From Caecitellus pseudoparvulus (taxonomy: Eukaryota; Bigyra: Bicosoecida): a stretch of DNA of 47,481 nt. The position numbers and the translations under genes were made by a program. A model generated the notes under the pieces. The model had not been told where the DNA came from, made no database searches, and saw only the letters and a list, made by a program, of their open reading frames with translations. The stretch covers positions 1-47,481 of the forward strand of contig CBFFRQ010000010.1 in NCBI GenBank assembly GCA_965644315.1. Reading direction: 5' to 3'. Positions 32,097 through 42,209 of this stretch are shown here, piece by piece (position 1 is the first letter of the stretch; each line of letters begins with the position of its first letter).

Positions 32097-32901
32097 ATGG
32101 TACGGCGCCACCCGATGCGAATGGGAGCAGCGCTGCTGTGCGCGATGGCGGCCCTCACGCTGGCCCCTGCCGTGCTCGCTGCGCCCAAGAGCCGCTTTAA
32201 CCGGCACATTGACACACACAAGCTGGATGAGCAGCTGAAGAAGGGCGACAGGGACGACGCGGACTGGCACGAGGACACGTGGGACTGGTACGGCACCAAT
32301 TTCCGCCACCACGCCGTGGAATGCGGCGGCATCTGCGCCTGCCTGCTCGCACGCTTCCCCCACGACGCCGCAGGAAGGAGAAGCGCAAGCGTCGCTTTGA
32401 CCCCGATGACCCCGAGTCCCTGCTGCGGGCCGCTCGGTCCGGCGGACAGATGGAGGTGCGCTGGCCTGGCACAGCAGCACCCACCTTCCCCTCGCTGCAG
32501 CCCACGCCCCACCCCCTGCCAACAGATGTTGTTCGTGCACTTCAAGGACGGCACACACACCACCGACGAAGAGACCAGCCAGCTGTCCTCCCAGTGGGCG
32601 GCCATGATGCGCACCGGCGGCGTGTCGGCGGCAGCCTACCCCGTGAAAGCCAACCAGGTCATCTTCACGTCCCCTGACGGCCAGCTGGGCGACGTGCGTG
32701 GCGTGCCACTCCTGCGGCCCGCACTGCCCCACGCACCCCCCCCCCCCTCTCCCCCAGGTCATGGACTTTGTGCAGGAGCAGCCCGAAACCAAGAAGATGA
32801 CGCTGAAGGGACAGGACTACTTCCCCAAGAAACGCCTGTCCAAGAAGGCGCGCAGGAAACGCCGCGACCGCCAGCGGGCCGCCCAGCGGGGGGAGCTCTG
32901 A
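32097..32901 (+). CDS. MESD: MESD-type ER chaperone for beta-propeller receptors
   Basis: Four exons: 32097-32287, 32374-32455, 32526-32693 and 32758-32901; introns 86, 70 and 64 nt; 194 aa. A signal peptide (MGAALLCAMAALTLAPAVLA) follows a short basic N-terminus. A charged helix (DADWHEDTWDW joined to KEKRKRRFDPDDPESLL) precedes the core domain: MLFVHFKDG...TDEETSQLSSQWAAMM, QVIFTSPDGQ, then VMDFVQEQPETKKMTLKGQDYFP. This matches the order of MESD (FVTV..E...LW...L, IFMLRDGSYAWEIKDFLVGQ..C..VTLEGQVYPGK). The tail is Lys/Arg-rich and ends RGEL, which could serve as a KDEL-like retention signal; animal MESD ends REDL. MESD folds LRP-type YWTD propeller/EGF modules in the ER. The client here is unknown. 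Confidence 0.85.
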
Positions 32902-33040
32902 CCTGTGCTGCAGAGCACCATGCTCGCTTGCATTGCGTCGCGCAGTGCGGTCACGCCTGCCGTCTGCCATGCGCCCGCTCACGCCTGCAGGCCACAGCCG
33001 CCCCACAGCTGCTTGAGCTGACAGGCCAGCGCAATGCACT

Positions 33041-33688
33041 TCACTTCTTCACCAGTGCGTCCAGCGACATGGCCAGGCGCTGCGAGATGGGCGCCACCGC
33101 CGACCCAGCAGACTTCGCGCTTCGTTTCTGCTGCTGCTGCTTCTGCTGCTTTCCTGCCGCTGCGGCTTTGCTGGAATCCTTCTTGCTAGGAGTGCTTCTC
33201 CTCCGCACAGGTTTGGTCGGCTTCGACTGCTGGGCCTGGCCCAGCGTCACCGTCAAAGTGCCCCGGCCGCCAGCGGAAATCGATACTGGCCCGCCACCCC
33301 GCCTGCGCCGCTTGCCGTCGCTACGGGGCACGCCCAAGGAAGAAACCAAGACATCCGCCCTTTCCGTGCGCCTCTTCTTGCCGCGCTTGCGCTTCTTCAC
33401 CTGGATGCCCACCTCCACCTCCTTCGACGCAGGCGTTTCAGGCAGCGGTTGAGGCGAAGGCAGGTCCCCTCTCGCAGCAATGTTGGCTGTAGCCTGTGCC
33501 AGCATGGCCTCTTGCTGCGCAGTCAGCGCGTGGCCCTCTGCGAGGCGCTTGTTCAGGAAGCGCACCGTCACATCGTCCTTGTTGGAGTACACCTTCCCGC
33601 TCCAAGCCTTGCGCGGCGCTGGCTTGGCAGGCGCAGGTGCTGGCGCCAGCACGCTGCTCAGGTCAATCACGCGCCCCTTGCTGGCCAT
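33041..33688 (-). CDS. Basic Lys/Arg/Gln-rich protein, probably nuclear
   Basis: Single exon, 215 aa from ATG 33688 (MASKGRVIDLSSVLAPAPAP). I do not recognise the family. The N-terminal 80 residues contain WSGKVYSNKDDVTVRFLNKR and LTAQQEAMLAQA, the only part that looks folded. The rest alternates basic clusters (KKRKRGKKRR, KRRRRGGGP) with low-complexity Gln/Lys and Ala stretches (KQQKQQQQKR). This composition fits nucleolar, ribosome-assembly or mRNP proteins. Stops of this gene and of MESD are convergent, 139 bp apart. Confidence 0.65.
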   Translation of the reverse strand: MASKGRVIDLSSVLAPAPAPAKPAPRKAWSGKVYSNKDDVTVRFLNKRLAEGHALTAQQEAMLAQATANIAARGDLPSPQPLPETPASKEVEVGIQVKKRKRGKKRRTERADVLVSSLGVPRSDGKRRRRGGGPVSISAGGRGTLTVTLGQAQQSKPTKPVRRRSTPSKKDSSKAAAAGKQQKQQQQKRSAKSAGSAVAPISQRLAMSLDALVKK

Positions 33689-33914
33689 GCTACAGGCGCG
33701 AGCGCAGACCACAACCCACGGAATACTTCCCAGTGGTAGCCTTGGCCACAGGTCTGCCTTGCCCACCCGGCTGCACCACTGTGTCCGCAGCTGAGTGTGC
33801 CGCTGGCCTGCGCGTTGAGGTGCTGCGACGGAAACCCGTCGCATTGTGCCAGTCAACCAAGTCGCCCCCCAGGCAGCCAAGCGCACACAGTTGAATTGTT
33901 CAGTCCCGCCGTCC

Positions 33915-34791
33915 TCACTCTGCCGCGGCACCTTGAGCCCCCCCCTCACCCCCCTCGCCCACTCCTCGCACCACGTGAGCTGCCAAGAAGTCACAGATGC
34001 GACTGGCCTTGAAGCCGTCGTAGGCAGGGTCCTCCAGTTCAAAGTGCCCCTTGCCCGGGACAATGTACACGTCGTTCACCTTCCCCTGGCACTCCGCCAC
34101 CGCCTCGCCCAGCTGCACAGGGGAGGTGAAGGCGTCCTCAGACCCCATCAGGAACAGCTTGGGCACAGGGGAGGCCTTGACGCGGGGGAAGTGCCCGCTG
34201 AACAGAATGCCTGCCCACCAGCCGAAAGTGTACCCCATGCTCACGCTGCCCACCACACCGTCCTCATCCAGCGCTGACCCCGCCACTGGCGCACCGGCCG
34301 AGTCCCCCACCAACACCAGGGACAGGCCGTCCGCCGGAGGGGGCTGTGCTGCGCCACCCCCTGCGCCACTGAACATGCCATCCACGTCCCTACGCACCCA
34401 CCTGCACACTCCTCGCACATCTGCCACCTCTGCCTCGCACGTCAGCGAGCAAGCCCCGCTGGAGCCTCCCACGCCTGCGCAGGGAGTGAGCAGGCGACGC
34501 GTGGGGGTGACACAGCAGCGCTGCAGCATCCGCGCACCACGCACCTCGCAGGTTCACCACGACGACGGAATACCCCGCCTTGGCCAGCGTCGCTGCCAGA
34601 CCCCACATCATCTGCCCGCAGCCGCCCATGATGCCAAAAGGGTGCACCAGCACCAGCACTGGCAGCCGTGCATCGGCGACATACACCTTACGGCCCTGCA
34701 CTTGTTCAGGGTTGTCAGGTTGAAATACTTGCACGATGATGTCCACGCCCTCCTCCACGGAGGGCACCGCAGTCTCAGCCACAAACGCCAT
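33915..34791 (-). CDS. Alpha/beta hydrolase, serine-type
   Basis: Two exons: 34791-34545 and 34474-33915; intron 70 nt (GTGCGT donor); 268 aa. The fold is clear. Strand and oxyanion region LVLVHPFGIMGG is followed by VVVVNLRG-VGGSSG across the intron, then the nucleophile elbow VGDSAGA (Ser), the acid in LFLMGSEDAF and the His in VPGKGHFELED. This resembles short lipase/esterase or dienelactone-hydrolase-like proteins; the substrate cannot be told. The start is the first ATG of the conserved frame; the frame is open for 26 codons upstream, so a longer N-terminus is possible. It lies downstream of the selenoprotein MsrA gene on the same strand. Confidence 0.82.
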
Positions 34792-35217
34792 GTTTGCGGG
34801 GTCCAATTTCCGCACTGGATCCACACGCCCCGGTGCCCTGTACCTTTCACAATGTGAAAAAGGATGCACAGCACTTCACACGGGATTTTCAAGACATTAG
34901 ACACCTTGCCTTGACTTGTTGTGTCTTTGCGTAGCTTCTGCCCGGTCACCGTTTGCTTGGAGTCCTCAGGTGGATTGATGGCAAAGCCTGATTGCTGCAT
35001 TGCAACTGCTGCAGTGCACTGGCAGAGTGGGCCCAACACGACAGGCGTGGACAGAGTGCCCCCCCCCGTGCAAGAAAGGAACACTCCATCCAAGTCCGCC
35101 GACGTTTCAGCAGGGGTGCCCAGCAGAGCTGTTTGCCACCCCAGCGTCGTTCGGCTGGACCCACCCCACACTGCACGCATCAAGCACACCTGCAGCACGG
35201 TGCCGCGCCCAGCACCA
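34792..35217. other. 3' UTR/intergenic downstream of MsrA; expected SECIS location
   Basis: 426 bp between the MsrA stop and the hydrolase start, both minus strand. If the MsrA UGA is read as selenocysteine, the SECIS element must lie here on the minus strand. I looked for the AUGA/GUGA ... AA ... GA core and did not find a convincing one by eye. The clearest simple hairpin is AGACAC/GTGTCT at 34899-34926, which lacks the SECIS core. Confidence 0.4.
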
Positions 35218-36290
35218 TCACATGAGCAGGCAGCCCTTGCCCCCTTGCCCCCCACTCCCAGCTGCAGCTGCTGCGGCGGCCGTGGCTGTCTCAAGGGTGG
35301 GTGCAGCAGACGCAGCCTCGGGCAAGTTCGCCTTGAGTGCGCTCGCGACGTCCTCAGGCAAGCCATGCTCCGCGGCGACCTCATCCACGAGGGCCTGATC
35401 GCCATGGCCACCCACAAACCCACACAGGCGTGCGGCAAGCGTGCTCTTCAGCAGCAGCTCGTCAGTGGTCAGGCCAGCCGCCGCGACGAGCCTGGAGCGG
35501 TTCCGCAGGTAGTACCTGCGAGGCGCGGGCAGCGAGGGGGCGTGCAGTAGAATGCGGGACTGCATAGCCTTGCTCAGCATTTACTTCTGGTGGTAGTCCT
35601 CAGCCACGAAGAAGGTGGTGAGGGGTGTCACGACGGTTGTCGGCTTGGCACCCACAGCCTGTGTGACAGCCTTCACGCTCTTGGCAGCGACAGCTGCCTG
35701 GTCGTCACCCAGTGTGAACAACGCCTTCATGTACTGTCGTGAGCGCTGCGCGCCTCGTGGGTTGTGGGCTGCGGGGCGCAGGAAGGCAGGTCTTTGGACG
35801 GCTGCGACGTGCAACGCCACTGCGCCCGCTCACATGTCCAGAACCAAGCCAACAGGTCCTCATACGACAGTACAGACGGATCGAACTCCACTGCAACAGT
35901 CTCGGTGTGGTCCCCCATGGACCTGTACGTGACGCCTTTGACTTTGCTACCGCCTGGGAGCAGAAAGAAGGAGTGCTTCGGGTGGAATTCTGCAGCCACG
36001 CCGGCACATCGAGGGCCCAAACCACCCACACGCCGCCAGAAACACAGGCGCAGCACTCACCAGCATACCCAGCACGGGTTGAAACGACTCCTCGCATGCC
36101 ACCCTGTGGGGACACCGTGGAGGTGAAATGTAGGGTGACGGAGCACCACGCGGAAATTGGTTGCGCTTGCATCCGCTTGCGGGAACTTGGCGCGCACCAG
36201 CTCAGAGTCGGGGCCCCAGAATCAGGACAGTGCGATAAAGGCCCAGTCATTGCCCTCCCCCTTGTCCTCCAAGTTCAGCGGCTCACACAT
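35218..36290 (-). CDS. MSRA: Peptide methionine sulfoxide reductase A, selenocysteine form
   Basis: Five exons: 36290-36198, 36103-36061, 35953-35834, 35768-35585 and 35515-35218; all phases close; 245 aa counting codon 23 (TGA, 36224-36222) as selenocysteine. MsrA reduces methionine-S-sulfoxide. The catalytic motif is normally GCFWG. Here AFIALS-U-FWGPDSEL is followed across intron 1 by GGMRGVVSTRAGYAGG, so the U-to-GY spacing is 22 residues, as in the family. Then come VTYRSMGDHTETVAVEFDPS, VLSYEDLLAWFW, RQYMKALF and FFVAEDYHQKYYL. A Gly-rich tail ends GGKGCLLM; its Cys could be the resolving Cys, or a CaaX box. No other stop interrupts the frame, and introns flank the TGA cleanly, so a pseudogene or sequencing error is unlikely. 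No targeting peptide: cytosolic. Confidence 0.88.
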
Positions 36291-36639
36291 GGTGCGTGTG
36301 GTGTGGGTATAGGTGGCAGCGAGTTGAGATGGAAGCCAGCGCTGCTTGGAGCAGAAAGTGCAGCCTTGCAACGGATGGGAGACAAGAAGAAGTGGCCCGA
36401 GTAGAAATGAGTTATCTGATCACGGTTTTGGCGTACCTGTAGCATGTGCTGCCCCCCCGTCCGCGTATACCGGGCGCGTGTCCGGAGTGGACAGTCGCCT
36501 TCACACAGCAGAGCGTCCGTCAGACACCCCCCCACGCCGTGGCGCAAGCGACACTGGCGCTCCGAACTCATTACCCCCTGCTCAGCCCAATCCTCACGCT
36601 GAAGTCGCTCCACCCCACCTCTACCTTATCGTGGGCAGC
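36291..36639. promoter_or_regulatory. Divergent promoter region, MsrA / polycystin
   Basis: 349 bp between divergent ATGs, with no defined element visible. A frame of the polycystin ORF is open through part of it, but there is no supporting conservation. Confidence 0.35.
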
Positions 36640-39600
36640 ATGGAGCACTCCCACTCCGCCCCTGTGCCGGGTGGTGGTGCAGCGGAGCAACCCCTTTCGC
36701 AGGGTGACGGCAAAGGGGTGCCAACGCCTGAGCCACGGGGCCATGTCCGCTCCCCGGGAAGCTCTGGCAGCACAGAGTACAACATGCACCTTCGCAGTAT
36801 GTCTGAGGGCTCCGCAGCCAGCACCAGCATGGCCACGGTGGCGTCAACCGCAAAGCATGGACGACGCCACCGGCGGCGCAAAAGCCGCATGACAACTGCC
36901 CAGCTCGTGCAAGCCAAGCGCGCCGCAACATCTGAGGTGCACTTCGACATCCCGGAAGACGATGGCACTACAGAGCATGTTACCATGCACCAGTATGACA
37001 TCGGCCTCATCGAGACGTTCCAGACGCGTATGTTGCAGCTGCCGAACCACGTTCTGCCGTGTGCTTTTCCACCTCACACACTCTGGGCTCACCTGCACGA
37101 ACACACCACAGGAGCCCGCTTCTTCATGTACTTCACGCACAAGCGCCGACACTACTTCCGTCGCCACTGTGACAAGTGCGTGCGGCGGGCGCTGGGCTCG
37201 CAGCACAAGTGCTTGTCGCACACTCCGATCCTGATGCCCCTCAGGCTGCTCTACTACGTTGGCTTCCTCTGCTTCTTCGTGGCTGCTCAAGTGTCTGTGT
37301 TTCAGAATCGGTGCGTGGCCGCAGCGCCCTTGCCCCAGCGGCTGCAAGCAGACCTTGGCACACCCCTCATGTCGCTCCGTTCCCTTTCAGCCTCATCTTC
37401 CAGATGGGTGCTGGCACGGCTGACGCGTTGCTGGAAGAGGAGTTCCCGGACTCCATCACACACGTAAGGCGCCTTGAGCACGTGAATGCCCCCCTCCCCG
37501 CCTTGCCACGCCCCTGCTTCCACCTTGCTGCCTGCAGATCCAGAAAACCTTCTGGGACATCGGCACTGCAGGGGAAATGAACCAGTGGATGCAGGGTGTC
37601 TTGGTGCCTCAATTCTACACCTCTGAGACTGGGTTCAACGATGGCGACGTTGGCAAGCTGTTTGGTCAGAACGCAGTCATTGGAGGCATCCGCATCGGCC
37701 AGCTGCGCAGCCGCTCCACCGCGCAGTGCAACGGCATTAGCTCCAAGTTCCCCTCTCGAGACGGCCAAATTCTGCGCCTGCCTTGCTGGGCCGCTGGAGA
37801 CAGCTGGGACAGCGACTTTGAAGCCACTGGCGACCTCCGACGCGGAGACACCTCCATCGTCTTCCACTACAACGGCGGCCTGTCTGGTGCTGGGCCCGAC
37901 GCTGTGCCGGGCACGTCGTTCTACTCCGTGAAAGGCGAGCGGGCCTTCTTCAGCAACTCAGCAGGCATCCTGACTGACCAAAACATTGCATACCCAAGTC
38001 CTGCTTACGGTGAGTGTGTAGGTGGGCTCCGCCACCTGCGCTTCCAGCTGCACCCCGGCACCTTCTCGCCACACAGGAATCGTACTGCCGCACCCGACGG
38101 ACGTGAATGCCTCAGCACGTGCGGAGGCCCTCGTAGCTGCAGTGGAGGCTGGGCAGTATGTGGATGCAGACACCCGTCTCGTGACGGTGCAGTTCTCCCT
38201 GTACAACGAAAACGTCGACCAGTTCGCCATCTACACGCTGTACATTGAGTTCCCCGTCACCGGCGGCGTCAACGTCGGCAGCAAGAACAACATCGTGCGC
38301 CTGTTCACTGTCACCACTGCTCGCAGCTGGTCTGACATTGTGCTGGAGACCATCGTCGCGCTGTACTTCCTGGGCTTCCTGGTGAACGAAGTGTTCCAGG
38401 TGCTGCGACACGGACTGAACGCGCTGCTGGCCACCCACAACATCCTGCACAACGCCAACATCTTCCTCTACGCTGGCACGTGGATTTGCCGCATCGCAGC
38501 TACCTACGCCACCATCCGCCAGGATGAGTTGGAGTGGAACGCTTCCGTGTACTACGGCTTGCAAGCTGCCGGCAGCTTGCGCACGCTGGCAGTGTCCTTT
38601 GCCGCAGTCAACGCCTTCTTGGTCTGGTTCAAGCTAGCACACTACTTGTCCGCGCTGCCCCAGTTTGCTCTGGTCACGGGAACCCTGTACCGTGCAATCA
38701 AGCCCTGTGTCTCGGTACGTACACGGCTCAACTGTGACCTGCGCCCAACCCCCGACTGCCACTCCCAAATTTGCCCCCGCAGTTCCTCGTCGTCTTTGGA
38801 GTCGTGTACTTCGGGTGAGTAGCTGCTCATGTGCGTGCAGCCCATGGCAGCGACTGCCACCGCAACGCTGCCCCCTTGCAGGTTCGCAAGTGCCCACATG
38901 CTGGTGTTTGGGCAGGAGCTGGAAGGGTACCAGAACCTGCGTGAGACTTCGTACTCCCTTCTCATGTCCCTCGTCGGAGATCTGCAGCTGTTTGAACTTG
39001 AGCGGGTGAATGCCTGGTGGGGCCCACTCTTCGTCATCTGCTTCACTCTGGTGCGTTGCGATTGAAGTTGCTCCCTCCCTGCAACACCGCACCCACCCAT
39101 GCCACCTGCTGCGCCTGCTCAGATTGCAAGCTTCATTGTCCTGAACGTGTTCATTGCCATTGTGACTGAAGGTGCGTCGCAGGCCGAGTGCCCTGCTGCT
39201 GCTGCAGGGGTGCCTTCAGCTTCACCCCTCTTTGCGCTGCACAGGGTACGAGGAGATCCGCGACGAGCTGGCACGCTCCAACAAGTACAACCTGCAGAAC
39301 GAGGCAGGGTGGTACATTGTGGACAAGCTGCGCCAGCTGCCCTACTGCGGCAAGTGGCTGGACCAGAAAGCGCGGTACTACTTCTCCACCGCCCGCCTGA
39401 AACGCCGGGTGAACCGCCAGAGCGAGCGCCTCAAGGCAGTGCTGCGCCGCCGAGGCGTCAAGATCAGCTCCTCTGGCGCTGCTGCCGGCATCCATGGCAG
39501 CAACATGTACGAGCCCGAGCTCAGCAGCATGGGCGAAGCCACCGAGCCCGACCTTCCGCAGGAGGAGAGCACATGCAGCAAGATGTGCTGGCCCTTCAAG

Positions 39601-40167
39601 CCACTCATCCGGTACCTGGAATCGGGCGACACGGCCCGTGGCCTGCCAGACAACACCGTGTATGGCCAGTATGGCCAGCGCATCCTGCGCCAAGTGTACC
39701 CCCCCGACGACCACCCGTTGGCGCGGCGCCGGGTGGCTCAGGTCGCTGCAGACCCAAACCAACTGCCGGCAGCTCCCCCGCCAGGAGTCTCCGCGGCAGT
39801 GGGCCCCGCTGAAGTGGAAGATAAGCCCACCGCTGGGCAGCCCACAGGGCCGCAGGTCAGCACTGTGGACGAGGTGTCCGAGGTGGAGCTGCCGCCCCTC
39901 GGCTCAGCTGTCGGCTCCGGGGGCGCGAGTGACTCAGATGCCGAGGGCCAGGCACCTGCCCCAGCCACCAGCGCCGATGCTGATGCAGAGACGACGTCTG
40001 AAGTGCACCTGGCAGTCGGAAGCGGGTCTAAGGAGGAGGGCGCAGGTGAGAGTGAAGGGTCTCCCATGGTCTTTGCCGCTGCAGATTCTGACGAGGCTGA
40101 GCCCGAAGCCAAGGAGGACGGAGGGGACCGCTACGCAGTCGAAGACACTAAGAGCGCTGGAGATTAA
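36640..40167 (+). CDS. Polycystin-2-like cation channel (TRPP family)
   Basis: Eight exons: 36640-37310, 37391-37463, 37538-38009, 38077-38714, 38783-38814, 38882-39050, 39123-39171 and 39245-40167; introns 67-80 nt; 1,008 aa. The cytosolic N-terminus is Ser/Arg-rich with RRHRRRKSR. S1 is LLYYVGFLCFFVAAQVSVFQ. The extracellular polycystin domain (about 225-480) has FWDIGTAGEMNQWMQGVL, IGGIRIGQLRSRS and TRLVTVQFSLYNENVDQFAI. S2-S5 follow (IVALYFLGFLVNEVFQ and onwards). The pore helix/filter LMSLVGDLQLFEL matches the LGD-type filter of PKD2, and S6 is FIVLNVFIAIVTEGYEE. The C-terminus is acidic and Ser/Pro-rich with no obvious EF hand. In algae and protists such channels sit on the flagellar or plasma membrane and conduct Ca2+. 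No domain is missing. Confidence 0.92.
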
Positions 40168-40404
40168 GTTCCGGGTTGCTGCCTGCAGAACCTGCACTTG
40201 GGCAGGCTCCGCAATGCACCAATGTCAGGAAGCAGTAGTGCTGCCGCCATTCCGCTGTCCAGGCCATAATATCAACAGGTGAACTAAAATTGCAAGGCCC
40301 CCTGGGATGTTTAATGATCTCCATACACGCTGGCTGTTCAGCCTGGTGCTGGTGCACGTTGACGGGAATTTGCCAAGCAAGCAACGGATGCACGGGGACC
40401 AGCC

Positions 40405-41307
40405 ATGGTGAGGCTGCTGCGCAAGTCGCCATGGTACACACCGACGCCGCACTGCCTTCACGTTTCTAGTGACAGGGCCTGCTGACAATTCTTAAAAAGA
40501 TCAAGCAGAAGGAGAAGGAGGTCCGCATGCTCATTCTGTACGGTGCCGAAAGCTGGCAGAGCACAGTGGGCGTTTCACGCGTAACGTCATTTCCCCACCC
40601 CGCGCTCACAGTGGCCTGGATAACGCAGGCAAGACAACCATCGTAAAGAAGTTCAATGGGGAGGATATTGATACCATTTCCCCCACCCTTGGCTTCCAAA
40701 TCAAGACGCTGGAGTACGCTGGGTGCGTGTCGCTGCGAGGAATGTGCGCGATGAGCTGCTACGCACACAGAGGCCATTCTGCGGACTCCAGGTACAAGCT
40801 GAACATCTGGGACGTGGGCGGGCAGAAAACCATTCGATCTTACTGGCGAAACTACTTCGAGGAGGTGCGATGTGCTGCGCCCGCTGCAGCCACGGTGTGC
40901 CACACCACGCTTGCACCGTATCCAGACGGATGGACTGATTTGGGTCGTGGACTCCTCAGACCGACGCAGACTGCGAGACTGCAAGGAAGAGCTGTTCAAA
41001 GTGCTGAAACAGGAGGTGCGTGCTCCGCAGCCTGCGCTTCAGAGGCGCAGCGTCCTCACCTGCTGAACTGCCGCCGCTGCCCCAGAAACTTGCGGGCGCT
41101 TCTCTGCTCATCTTCGCGAACAAACAAGACCTGGAAGGCGCGCTGTCCTGCGAGGAGATCGCGACGGTGCTGGAGCTGGAAGGGGAGCAGTTCGCCTCTC
41201 GGCACTGGAGCATCACACCCTGCAGCGCCGTGACGGGGGACGGACTGGTCACGGGCGTGGACTGGCTGGTGGAGGACATCGCCGGCCGCATCTTCGTCGG
41301 GGAGTGA
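40405..41307 (+). CDS. ARL2: ADP-ribosylation factor-like GTPase ARL2
   Basis: Six coding exons: 40405-40407 (the ATG alone), 40476-40537, 40612-40722, 40792-40864, 40926-41015 and 41086-41307; introns 61-74 nt; 186 aa. ARL2 binds tubulin cofactor D and, when GTP-loaded, releases prenylated or myristoylated cargo from PDE6delta/UNC119. The ARL2 N-terminus [19 protein letters not shown] is intact. G1 is GLDNAGKT, then [17 protein letters not shown] (switch I), [18 protein letters not shown] (switch II), ANKQD (G4) and CSAVTGDG (G5). The order [14 protein letters not shown] is diagnostic of ARL2 rather than ARF1 or ARL3. The first coding exon contains only the start codon. Confidence 0.95.
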
Positions 41308-41569
41308 GGGTGCAGTGTGTGTCTGGCAAAGGCGCCCGTTTCTTTCCAGCCCGAGCTTGCAAACGGCCGAAGGGATCCAGAGGTCAGCACAGCGCACGTG
41401 CTTGATACCCCTGCTTGCGCTTGGGTGTGGACTTGCAGGTCGTCACATCTTCCAAATTCAACCACCCGTTGCACTATGCTGTCATCGTGTGCTGCCCTGC
41501 ACCCCTGCGTCCCACCCTGCAGCCCGCGAGCCAGCCAGGTCCGCCTCTCGCCACTCCTCCCCTTCCACC

Positions 41570-42181
41570 ATGTCCAGCGGTGCCGCCTCAGGCGGAGGCG
41601 CGCGGGAGAAGCAGCAGGCTCTCCTTGAGAAGTTCAGGGATCTTCAGTCAGGTACGGTGTCTGCCCTGTCGCCGCGGCCTGGTCACGCGCGATTGCAGGC
41701 CGCAGCAAGCCAACGCCAATCTGGTCAGTAGCAACCCTGCTGAGCGATCCCCCGCCCCACTCACAGAGCTCCAGGACCTCATGCTCAAGCAGCAACAAAT
41801 GGAGGCGCAGATTAACGAGAACACCATGGTGAAATCTGTGAGCTCTCTCCAGCAAGCGCTGCGGCACGTCTGCTTTGGTAGCGCCGTAACGCTACTGAAA
41901 CGCCCGACAATGCGCAGGAGTTCGACAAGCTTGGGGACGACGATGAGGTGCACAAGCTGGTTGGCCCGGTGCTGGTCAAGACCCCCGTCGCAGAGGCGAA
42001 GACTGCCATTTCTTCCCGGCTGCAGTTCATTGAGGAGCAGATGAAGTCAGTGTCCCGCACACTGGAGGCCAAGCAAGCAGAGCAGGATGCGCTGAGGGCA
42101 GACATCGTCAAGTTCCAGCAGGAGCACGCTGCTGAGCTGGCCGCAGCTGCCAGCAGGCCCGCTCCTCAGGGCAGCGCCTGA
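41570..42181 (+). CDS. PFDN6: Prefoldin subunit 6
   Basis: Three exons: 41570-41651, 41767-41837 and 41918-42181; 138 aa. It is a beta-class subunit of the hexameric prefoldin that delivers actin and tubulin to CCT. The two long coiled-coil helices are evident: EKFRDLQS joined to ELQDLMLKQQQMEAQINENT, and SRLQFIEEQMKSVSRTLEAK onward. They flank the beta hairpin DEVHKLVGPVLVKTPVAEAK, which is the PFDN6 signature (VYKLLGPVLVKQ..EA). Ends in an Ala-rich tail. Its stop is 28 bp from the convergent COQ4 stop. It follows ARL2, another tubulin-folding-pathway gene, on the same strand. Confidence 0.93.
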
Positions 42182-42209
42182 GCTCCACGAAATGCACAGT
42201 GTCCAGCCC

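Noticed and set aside
31793-32614. Upstream extension of the dynein light chain frame to about 377 codons
   Set aside because: Only the last 103 codons match LC8. The upstream part lacks conservation and overlaps the divergent MESD 5' exons.
34792-35217. Candidate SECIS hairpins on the minus strand, including AGACAC/GTGTCT at 34899-34926 and GGGGTG/CACCCC further 5'
   Set aside because: None shows the AUGA/GUGA, apical AA and GA core with a helix of the right length. I leave the SECIS unplaced.
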